This document shows, one piece after another, positions 1 to 4,708 of a DNA stretch of 6,195 nucleotides (position 1 is its first letter; every line of letters starts with the position of its first letter). Source of the DNA: Nitrospirota bacterium. Lineage in GTDB: Bacteria > Nitrospirota > CAKKRA01 > 9FT-COMBO-42-15. The stretch is taken from contig JACPZJ010000017.1 of the NCBI GenBank assembly GCA_016195585.1, positions 1 through 6,195 on the forward strand, in the 5' to 3' direction. A model generated the notes under the pieces. The model saw only the letters and a program-made list of their open reading frames with translations. It was not told the DNA's origin and did not search any database. The translations under genes and the position numbers were made by a program.

Positions 1-611
1 CCCTGCATTCAGCAGTAGCAGAATATTTTAAGAGAAAAAAATTGGGCATTGCTGTTGCATTTGATGACATTAAAAAGGTGTATAAAGACGCCTGGAAAAG
101 CGAGGGATTTTTAAGCAAGGAGCATGAAGAGGCAAGATTTAATACAGGAATTGAGACATTAAAAAGATTTTTTGAAAAAGAGGAGAAGGCAGGCATTCTT
201 CCAACATACATTGAAAAGGAATTCAGCTTTTTTATCGGAAAAAACAAGGTAACAGGAAGATGGGACAGGGTGGATGAAAATAATGGCACAGGCCATATTA
301 TAGACTATAAGTCCTCTGAGGTCAGAGACCAGAAGACAGCAGATGAAAAGACAAGGAAGAACCTTCAGCTTTCTATCTATGCATTAGCATACAGGGAGCA
401 GTGTGGAAGGCTCCCAGACAACGTGCATTTGTATTTTCTTGAATCAGGAATCATTGGAAGCGCAGAGCCAAAGGAAAAGGACATGGAAAAAACAATTACA
501 AAAATAAACACGGTTGCAGCAGGGATAAGGCAGAGGATTTATTCTGCAAAACCTGATTATAATAACTGCGAATACTGCGCCTATCAGAATATCTGTACAG
601 AACATGCCTGA
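1..611 (+). CDS. UvrD/PcrA-like helicase, C-terminal PD-(D/E)XK nuclease domain (5' partial)
   Basis: The frame is open from base 3 to the TGA at 609-611, so the gene begins before the window and only about 202 codons are visible. What is seen is a RecB/AddB/Cas4-type nuclease module. It has an LHSAV histidine motif at the very start, then GRWDRVD, then the catalytic strand HIIDYKSS, then QLSIYALAY, and ends with C-x2-C-x5-C (CEYCAYQNIC). In this family these three cysteines bind a 4Fe-4S cluster with a fourth cysteine N-terminal to the nuclease motifs, which would lie outside the window. The layout matches nuclease domains fused to the C-terminus of UvrD/PcrA superfamily 1 DNA helicases that act in DNA repair. 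The helicase part itself is not visible, so an AddB-like or stand-alone nuclease remains possible. A TTG at 42 would cut off the histidine motif and is not the start. The 3' end overlaps the next gene by 8 bp. Confidence 0.85.
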   Translation, partial: LHSAVAEYFKRKKLGIAVAFDDIKKVYKDAWKSEGFLSKEHEEARFNTGIETLKRFFEKEEKAGILPTYIEKEFSFFIGKNKVTGRWDRVDENNGTGHIIDYKSSEVRDQKTADEKTRKNLQLSIYALAYREQCGRLPDNVHLYFLESGIIGSAEPKEKDMEKTITKINTVAAGIRQRIYSAKPDYNNCEYCAYQNICTEHA

Positions 612-1404
612 TATATTAAACATAGCGCACAGGGGTTCATCCGGCAATGCGCCAGAAAATACATTATCTGCCTTCAGGCTTGCAATAAAGCAGAGGGCAG
701 ACATGATTGAGCTTGATGTTCATCAGACAAGGGACAGCCATATCATTGTCCTTCATGATGAGTATCTGAAAACAGGCATTCTTAAAAAGAGACTCATCAA
801 AGACATGACCCTAAAAGAGATTAGGGAGATTAATAAAAATATCCCGACATTAAAGCAGGTCTTAATGCTCATCAAAGAAAAAATCAGGCTGAACATTGAG
901 ATTAAGCACAGCTCAGGCTATTATCCTGATATTGAAAGGAATGTTTATAGCCTTTTAAAAAAAGAGCGTATGCTGTTTGATACAATCATCTCAAGCTTTG
1001 ATATTGATTGTCTAAAAAAATTCCGCAAGATTTCAGATGATATTATAATTGGTTTTCTTTATAATAAAAAGGATTGGAGAAAGGCATTAAAGCAATCAAA
1101 AGATTTAAAGGCATACTCTTTTCATGTCTCTGATAAAATTTTATCAAAGGAAATAGTTGATAAGGTGCATAAAAGTGGGATGAGGCTTTTTGTGTATACA
1201 ATAAATGATGAGGATGAGATTGCCTTAGGCATTGTCCTTGCCGGGATTATTATAATATTAACAAAAAAATTATTGCGTGCAATGAAGGCATCCAAGACAG
1301 AGGAATACAGCATAAGAATAAAATGCCGCAAATGCGGCTGGGAGGGCGAAGTCGCCAAATACGCCCGAATCTGTCCGCGGTGCGGAAGAAAGGCAGCAAC
1401 ATAG
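604..1404 (+). CDS. Glycerophosphodiester phosphodiesterase with C-terminal zinc ribbon
   Basis: This 266-residue protein probably hydrolyses glycerophosphodiesters to glycerol-3-phosphate and an alcohol. The GDPD TIM-barrel is clear: HRG at 9-11 with the following APENT, ELD at 36-38, HDE at 51-53, and EIK at 99-101, giving H9, E36, D38, H51, E99 and K101 as metal-binding or catalytic candidates. The late FVYTIN strand is at 196-201. After that the sequence departs from the family. The usual GxDGIIT-x-P segment is replaced by a strongly hydrophobic run (about 207-224). A tail then carries C241-x2-C244 and C257-x2-C260 (CRKCGWEGE and CPRCG), a zinc-ribbon knuckle pair not part of a standard GDPD. 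The ATG at 604 overlaps the upstream stop by 8 bp and has no clear Shine-Dalgarno, so translational coupling is likely. No signal peptide is visible, so it is probably cytoplasmic. The hydrophobic run could be a membrane-associated helix or a result of local mutation. Confidence 0.88.
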   Translation: MPDILNIAHRGSSGNAPENTLSAFRLAIKQRADMIELDVHQTRDSHIIVLHDEYLKTGILKKRLIKDMTLKEIREINKNIPTLKQVLMLIKEKIRLNIEIKHSSGYYPDIERNVYSLLKKERMLFDTIISSFDIDCLKKFRKISDDIIIGFLYNKKDWRKALKQSKDLKAYSFHVSDKILSKEIVDKVHKSGMRLFVYTINDEDEIALGIVLAGIIIILTKKLLRAMKASKTEEYSIRIKCRKCGWEGEVAKYARICPRCGRKAAT

Positions 1405-1423
1405 TCCAGAAGACGTTAATAAC

Positions 1424-1522
1424 TTATGCAGACTTTAGCTCCTTGAGATAATCTGCAACACTATGAGCATCCCAGAAATCTCTTTCCTCTTTTAGGCTCT
1501 TAATTTTGGGCATCTTTTTCAT
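1424..1522 (-). pseudogene. CopG-family antitoxin remnant (N-terminal stub)
   Basis: A short reading frame runs from ATG at 1522 to TAA at 1424 and encodes 32 residues beginning MKKMPKIKSLKEERDFW and continuing DAHSVADYL. From memory of the family, this is the characteristic N-terminal segment of CopG-type antitoxins of type II toxin-antitoxin systems (a basic start, then EERDFWD.H...DYL). Full-length members run to roughly 75-100 residues, with a ribbon-helix-helix DNA-binding part after this segment. Here a stop cuts the protein before that part, and I see no continuation in the next bases, which run into the 3' end of the convergent GDPD gene. No BrnT-like toxin is adjacent. It starts 14 bp after the secreted protein gene on the same strand and lacks a convincing ribosome binding site. 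I read it as a decayed fragment; a functional micropeptide cannot be excluded. Confidence 0.6.
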
Positions 1523-1536
1523 CTTTATTTGCACAT

Positions 1537-2310
1537 CTAAGTTGATCCAGAGTCGTCAAACATCACCATCTTAAAATCCTTACCAGAAAATTCAATAATA
1601 AATTCCCCATTCCAACCGCACCCTATCTTGCAAGTAAATTTATAATGGATAAAGTATCTGTTGTTTAATGAAAAAATTCCCTTAATGGTAGCTGCTCCAT
1701 GAATGAGTTTTATTTTGCCGCTTGAATAAAGCATATGAGTTTCATCTCCTGAAGGGGCTGCGTTCTTGTAAATTACTATAAATGTTTCAGCAGGCTGATT
1801 GGGTAATTTTAGAATTTTAGGGTTATCTTCAGGAAGCTGCCATGGGTGCTGCATCCCTCCCTTAGATTCAATGTAATATTGCTGCTGCCGGATGGCTCCG
1901 TCAATCTTGGCAATCACTGCTTTTTCTTGAACAAGAGAGGGCTTTATTAGCTTATAACTACGTGGCTTTGATTTTACTACTGCTAAATTAAAATGAAAAT
2001 TTTGACATCTACCTAAATTCAGCTTTGAAAGAAAAAAATCGTCGCCAACTTCAAATTCTGCTGGAAAGCTTTTTTCTACTTTCGCCTCGCATATTTCGGA
2101 TCTTTTTTCACCTAAAAGAAAAACACTTGTTCCAACGGGCAGTTTTCCAATCACACATTTGTTATTTTTGTTTTTGTCTCTACAACCTGAAGGAGCAGCA
2201 AAAATTCCTTCACTTGATAATGGAACACTCTCAGCGAATAGTAAGCCGTCTTTAAAAAACACTATAAAAAACAAAAAACTTAGAAAGAAAGCAGTCCTCG
2301 TTTTTTTCAA
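1537..2310 (-). CDS. Hypothetical secreted protein, six cysteines
   Basis: I do not recognise this 257-residue protein. Residues 1-26 form a typical Sec signal peptide: KK-R at the start, a phenylalanine-rich hydrophobic core (8-19), and a likely cleavage after A26 (LLFA/ES). The mature part has six cysteines (C43, C52, C74, C102, C227, C231), an even number that would suit disulfides in the periplasm. Residues about 35-80 could be a small beta domain (IFAAPSGC, VGTSVFLLGE). The C-terminal part is rich in beta-strand patterns (AETFIVIYK, RYFIHYKF, EFIIEF). The start must be the TTG at 2310: a TAA lies directly before it in frame, and the protein has no early Met. The nearby ATG at 2320 is in another frame. 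Ribosome binding signal is weak (GAG about 7 bases upstream). It may belong to a host-envelope or accessory function, but nothing in the context shows which. Confidence 0.75.
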   Translation of the reverse strand: MKKTRTAFFLSFLFFIVFFKDGLLFAESVPLSSEGIFAAPSGCRDKNKNNKCVIGKLPVGTSVFLLGEKRSEICEAKVEKSFPAEFEVGDDFFLSKLNLGRCQNFHFNLAVVKSKPRSYKLIKPSLVQEKAVIAKIDGAIRQQQYYIESKGGMQHPWQLPEDNPKILKLPNQPAETFIVIYKNAAPSGDETHMLYSSGKIKLIHGAATIKGIFSLNNRYFIHYKFTCKIGCGWNGEFIIEFSGKDFKMVMFDDSGST

Positions 2311-2359
2311 TTATTCTCATTCTGCCTAAGATACCCGGCTCATGAACTGCGGCTTGCTA

Positions 2360-2378
2360 AAGCGCCCAAAGGGCGTTT
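2360..2378. repeat. Short palindrome between two minus-strand genes
   Basis: A perfect inverted repeat CGCCC-AAA-GGGCG (2363-2375) is extended by a G/T wobble and two A-T pairs to arms 2360-2367 and 2371-2378. It lies between the DUF2283 gene and the secreted protein gene, both on the minus strand. On that strand a TTGACC -35-like hexamer (2384-2379) directly abuts the palindrome. A weak -10 candidate (TTTAGC, 2361-2356) lies 17 bp further on, so the palindrome fills the spacer, as an operator might. It could instead be a weak terminator of the DUF2283 transcript, but only a short T run follows. The palindrome is certain; its role is not. Confidence 0.4.
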
Positions 2379-2397
2379 GGTCAAGAACTGAGCAATA

Positions 2398-2607
2398 TTA
2401 CATTTTTGAAACTTCATATTTAACTGGAAATAGTTTATCAAGGGTGACATGTTTTGAAGCATCCAGTATTTCTATACCCACAATTCTATCACCTTCCCCC
2501 ATATCCAATACAATATCCTCAGTTATCCGCCTATTTAGAACATCCTGTTTTCTGTCATCAAGCCTGATGTAAAGAAGATCTGTTTTATCATTATATGTGA
2601 TCTTCAT
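2398..2607 (-). CDS. DUF2283 family protein
   Basis: A 69-residue protein with the DUF2283 signature: it opens MKITYNDKTDLLYIRL, then has EDIVLDMGEGDRIVGIE and ILDASKH at 47-53. These small beta-rich proteins have no established biochemical activity. They are commonly found next to DUF4258 genes in what looks like toxin-antitoxin-type modules, which fits the DUF4258-like fragment just upstream here. I chose ATG at 2607 because it is preceded by a strong GGGAGG (2620-2615) at 7 bp spacing. A GTG at 2622 is in frame but lies before and beside that ribosome binding site, and the family normally begins MKITY. The ATG overlaps the stop of the upstream fragment as ATGA, a typical coupled pair. The last 16 residues (KLFPVKYEVSKM and before) extend beyond the core domain. 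Confidence 0.87.
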   Translation of the reverse strand: MKITYNDKTDLLYIRLDDRKQDVLNRRITEDIVLDMGEGDRIVGIEILDASKHVTLDKLFPVKYEVSKM

Positions 2608-2708
2608 TTTTGCGCCTCCCACTTCCCATAAAATACATATACTGTCACAGTGATGATTTTATCGCCTTCAATAGTATAAAACTCACCAATCTTCTTATTA
2701 AGCCTATT
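2604..2708 (-). pseudogene. DUF4258-like fragment, 5'-truncated
   Basis: Reading upstream from the DUF2283 start, 34 codons are open in another frame, ending at TGA 2606-2604. The peptide contains KIGEFYTIEGDKIITVTVY and then VFYGKWEAQK. It resembles the C-terminal beta strands of DUF4258 proteins (EGD.IITVTVYVFYGKW), which often sit directly upstream of DUF2283. The stop overlaps the DUF2283 ATG as ATGA, showing the two were once one coupled unit. Immediately upstream in frame are TAG (2711-2709) and TGA (2714-2712), and there is no start codon within the open stretch. I found no N-terminal DUF4258 part (His/Arg-rich helix) in the next 120 bases in the same frame. I read it as the remains of a toxin-like partner whose front was lost. 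The family assignment is from recollection of motifs and is moderate. Confidence 0.5.
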
Positions 2709-2748
2709 CTATCAATCAGTCTTGGCACTGTCAAGTTCAATCCCTAAT

Positions 2749-2790
2749 GTTATTATCGCGTGCACTGGAATTACAAAAACCGATAATAAC
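2749..2790. repeat. 10-bp inverted repeat upstream of the nth promoter
   Basis: GTTATTATCG (2749-2758) is repeated exactly in reverse complement as CGATAATAAC (2781-2790), with 22 bp between. The arm centres are 32 bp apart, close to three helical turns, and the right arm ends one base before the -35 candidate of the nth promoter. This placement suits a protein-binding site that loops or bridges two half sites. As RNA it would be an AT-rich stem with no T tract, so a terminator is less likely. Function is inferred from position only. Confidence 0.45.
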
Positions 2791-2791
2791 C

Positions 2792-2819
2792 TTCAAATTT
2801 TCCTTAATTCTGATATAAT
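2792..2819 (+). promoter_or_regulatory. Sigma-70-type promoter of nth with extended -10
   Basis: The -10 is a perfect TATAAT (2814-2819) preceded by TG and one base (2811-2813), i.e. an extended -10. A -35 candidate TTCAAA (2792-2797, four of six consensus bases) lies at 16 bp spacing. The predicted transcription start is near 2826, only a few bases before the first ATG of nth at 2829, so the mRNA would have almost no leader. Confidence 0.65.
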
Positions 2820-2828
2820 CATTTTGAA

Positions 2829-3458
2829 ATGGCCATGATGGATAGTAAAAAAATAACTGAACTCCTTCTAAAGAAATACCCTCACCCTAAAATTGCCCTT
2901 AAATTTTCAAATCCACTTGAACTTCTTGTTGCAACAATCCTATCTGCACAGTGCACAGATGTGCGTGTGAATGAGGTTACTGAAAGGCTTTTTAAAAAAT
3001 ACAGAACAGTAAAGGACTATGTAAATGCAGATATAAAGACCTTTGAGCAGGAGATTAAATCAACAGGCTTTTACAAGAATAAGGCAAAGATGATAATTAA
3101 TGCTGCAAAAAAGCTTGTCTCTGATTTTGGAGGCAGGATACCTTCTACCATGGAAGAGCTTACAACACTTCCCGGTGTTGGCAGAAAAACAGCGAGTGTT
3201 GTCCTGAGCGCAGCATTTAATATACCTGCGATTGCTGTGGATACGCATGTTTTGCGTGTAAGCAACAGACTCGGCCTTGTAGACTCAGACGACCCGGAAA
3301 AGATAGAGATGCAATTGCGGAATCTGATTCCAGAGGATAAATGGATATTCTTTACACTCAGCATGATCCTCCACGGCAGGGAGACCTGCAAGGCAAGGAC
3401 ACCCCTTTGCAACGAGTGTGTATTATATAAAATATGCAGATGGCCGGAGAAAGAATAA
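2829..3458 (+). CDS. nth: Endonuclease III (Nth), base excision repair DNA glycosylase/AP lyase
   Basis: Nth removes oxidised pyrimidines from DNA and cleaves at the resulting abasic site through its lyase activity. The 209-residue protein aligns along the whole family: SAQCTDVRVN at 39-48, the helix-hairpin-helix LPGVGRKTA at 114-122 with catalytic Lys K120, and AVDTHV at 136-141 with the catalytic Asp D138. The C-terminal 4Fe-4S ligands have the exact C-x6-C-x2-C-x5-C spacing (C187, C194, C197, C203). Length is normal. Three ATGs (2829, 2835, 2838) are possible starts, and none has a Shine-Dalgarno. The promoter just upstream puts the transcript start at about 2826, so translation may be leaderless or use the inner ATGs. 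A lipoprotein gene follows 30 bp downstream and is probably co-transcribed. Divergently oriented remnants lie upstream. Confidence 0.97.
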   Translation: MAMMDSKKITELLLKKYPHPKIALKFSNPLELLVATILSAQCTDVRVNEVTERLFKKYRTVKDYVNADIKTFEQEIKSTGFYKNKAKMIINAAKKLVSDFGGRIPSTMEELTTLPGVGRKTASVVLSAAFNIPAIAVDTHVLRVSNRLGLVDSDDPEKIEMQLRNLIPEDKWIFFTLSMILHGRETCKARTPLCNECVLYKICRWPEKE

Positions 3459-3488
3459 TTCCAAAAGAATAATGCTCAAGGAGGCTTT

Positions 3489-3725
3489 ATGAGGCATATA
3501 GTTTTAGCCTTGTTGATGGTCTTTTTTGTTGCTCTTTCAGGCTGTTCGGACAAGGCAGCAGGGCTTTATGATATTGCACAGTTTGAGGAGTTGCAGAAAA
3601 ACAAAAAGCATGCAACAGAGTTATATGAGGAAATTATAAAAAAATACCCTGACTCTGAATATGCAAAGAAGGCAAAAGAGAGGCTCGTTAAATTAAAAGA
3701 GGGGGCAAATGGCGCAGCAAAGTAG
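3489..3725 (+). CDS. Small TPR-like lipoprotein
   Basis: This 78-residue protein has a lipoprotein signal peptide: R2-H3, a hydrophobic stretch 4-15, and the lipobox LSGC with lipidated cysteine C19. Ser follows the Cys, so by the rule known from enterobacteria it would be sent to the outer membrane. The mature part has a helix-turn-helix typical of one tetratricopeptide-like unit (about 26-67: ATELYEEIIKKYPDSEYAKKAKERL), like the repeats of BamD or YbgF/CpoB. One unit alone is too small to be either of those. It may bind a partner in the envelope; the function is unknown. A strong AAGGAGG (3478-3484) sits only 4 bp before the ATG. The gene follows nth by 30 bp with no terminator seen between, so the two are likely in one transcript. 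Confidence 0.85.
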   Translation: MRHIVLALLMVFFVALSGCSDKAAGLYDIAQFEELQKNKKHATELYEEIIKKYPDSEYAKKAKERLVKLKEGANGAAK

Positions 3726-3733
3726 ACATACCT

Positions 3734-3797
3734 ATCCTTATTATGAGCTATATCATAAGAGCTGATGGGGGCATTGTTGTATACTTAAGATAAGGAT
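3734..3797. repeat. Nested inverted repeats between lipoprotein and DUF2249 genes
   Basis: Outer arms ATCCTTAT (3734-3741) and ATAAGGAT (3790-3797) are exact reverse complements. Inside lies TTATGA-GCTATA-TCATAA (3741-3758), a 6-bp stem with a 6-base loop. TTTT ends the right outer arm (3797-3800). This may be a factor-independent terminator for the nth transcript, a structured leader for the DUF2249 gene, or a binding site. The outer arms are 48 bp apart, which argues against a simple terminator. Confidence 0.35.
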
Positions 3798-3824
3798 TTT
3801 ATCAATCCCTATGGAGGTAAAGAA

Positions 3825-4046
3825 ATGAAGGAGCTAAATGTAATAGACATGCCCCCTATTCAGAGGCATCCCCTTATCTTCAAGACCTTTGATGATCTTA
3901 AAAAGGGCGAGTCCTTTGTCCTTATTAATGACCATGACCCAAAGCCCCTGTACTACCAGTTCCTGCACGAGAGGGAAAACCAGTTTACATGGGAATACCT
4001 TGAGCAGGGGCCGAAGGTATGGAAGGTAAAGCTATCAAAGATATAA
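3825..4046 (+). CDS. DUF2249 domain protein
   Basis: A 73-residue stand-alone DUF2249 protein. Family hallmarks are clear: RHPLIFKTFDDLKKGESF (14-31), the strand and loop NDHDPKPLYYQF (35-46), and WEYLEQGPKVWKVKL at the C-terminus (56-70). DUF2249 is a small TusA-like alpha/beta fold often found near hemerythrin-like proteins and genes of nitrogen-oxide or anaerobic respiration; its chemistry is not settled. The conserved His-Asp pair in NDHDPKP is the obvious candidate functional site. A GGAGG (3813-3817) lies 7 bp before the ATG, a near-ideal ribosome binding site. The gap upstream is about 100 bp with inverted repeats, so it may have its own promoter, but I see no strong one. It is convergent with the restriction enzyme gene 59 bp downstream. 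Confidence 0.93.
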   Translation: MKELNVIDMPPIQRHPLIFKTFDDLKKGESFVLINDHDPKPLYYQFLHERENQFTWEYLEQGPKVWKVKLSKI

Positions 4047-4105
4047 CATAGTGTTCAGATAGATTAAGCTGTGCTGGAGGCCCATTACAGGACTGAGAAC
4101 ATTAA

Positions 4106-4693
4106 TTAGTCAAAAATCTCACTATAGTCTACCTCAATCCCATTTTTGACCTTTTTGTAATAGATAATCTTTGCGTTGATATCTTCGCTTAATGATTTTT
4201 TTGTTTTGTAAGTGTCTGGCTTTATTGATACTGGCATATCGCCAATATAACCATCTATTCCCTTTGATTCATCAGCTTTATTTGAAAACCTGTAATTAGC
4301 CCCTTTAATCTCTGCGGCCTTCTTTAAGATCGCCTCCTGAAACTTAAGGCCGAGAAAGGTTTGGACAATAACAAGATCCTTAACCCATAGATTAACCATA
4401 CTGTCGTCAATCTTATTTAATGCATCTTTCATGTTTTCAAGCATTGACAATATCTTCCCCTTTGCATTTTCTATTGCATCAGGATGCCTTTGAAGATACC
4501 ACTCTTCCCACTCATCTATGGTTTTGCCTTTAAATTCCTGAATTAAATCTGTAAGCTGTCCAACAACCCTTGGCCTTGTCCCCTGTGCATTCTGATTGGC
4601 AAGGTTGATTATCTGCCTTACATATTTAGGGAATGACGGCGCTTCTATCTCCAGATATTTTCTTATTGCTTCATTTGTGAGCTTTATCTTCAT
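4106..4693 (-). CDS. MjaI-family type II restriction endonuclease (predicted CTAG specificity)
   Basis: This 195-residue protein is close to the MjaI restriction endonuclease family. Recognisable blocks are FPKYVRQIINLANQNAQGTRP (split here as 21-30 and 31-41), EWEEWYLQRHPDAI (61-74), WVKDLVIVQTFLGLKFQEAI (103-122), and KGIDGYIGDMPVSIKP (144-159). Candidate PD-(D/E)XK-like catalytic residues are E120, D147 and the S156-I-K158 element. Characterised MjaI cuts at CTAG, so the same target is expected but is inferred by homology. Length is complete for the family. It starts 15 bp after the methyltransferase stop. A weak GGAAAA (4705-4700) precedes the ATG, so its translation is probably lower than, and coupled to, that of the methyltransferase, which would protect the host. 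Confidence 0.92.
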   Translation of the reverse strand: MKIKLTNEAIRKYLEIEAPSFPKYVRQIINLANQNAQGTRPRVVGQLTDLIQEFKGKTIDEWEEWYLQRHPDAIENAKGKILSMLENMKDALNKIDDSMVNLWVKDLVIVQTFLGLKFQEAILKKAAEIKGANYRFSNKADESKGIDGYIGDMPVSIKPDTYKTKKSLSEDINAKIIYYKKVKNGIEVDYSEIFD

Positions 4694-4708
4694 TCAGGGT
4701 TTTCCATA

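Noticed and set aside
444..704. 86-codon minus-strand cysteine- and phenylalanine-rich open frame
   Set aside because: Antisense to the nuclease and GDPD genes, both supported by catalytic motifs.
2342..2572. 76-codon plus-strand open frame across the palindrome and the DUF2283 gene
   Set aside because: It is mostly antisense to DUF2283, is serine-rich as shadows often are, and lacks a ribosome binding site.
2715..2790. Minus-strand open stretch (PVHAIITLGIELDSAKTD) upstream of the DUF4258-like fragment
   Set aside because: Only about 25 codons between two stops with no start codon or recognisable family, and it overlaps the inverted repeat; not enough to call a gene.
3071..3412. 113-codon minus-strand open frame inside nth
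   Set aside because: Antisense shadow of nth; its sequence is low in recognisable structure and the nth frame is certain.
3761..3805. Possible FNR/Dnr-type site upstream of DUF2249
   Set aside because: No TTGAT-N4-ATCAA match: isolated CTGAT and ATCAA-like words are wrongly spaced.
4052..4101. Imperfect inverted repeat (TGTTC+AG versus CT+GAACA) between the convergent DUF2249 and MjaI-like genes, considered as a bidirectional terminator
   Set aside because: The arms need a two-base bulge, the loop is over 30 bases and no T tract follows, so a terminator cannot be supported.
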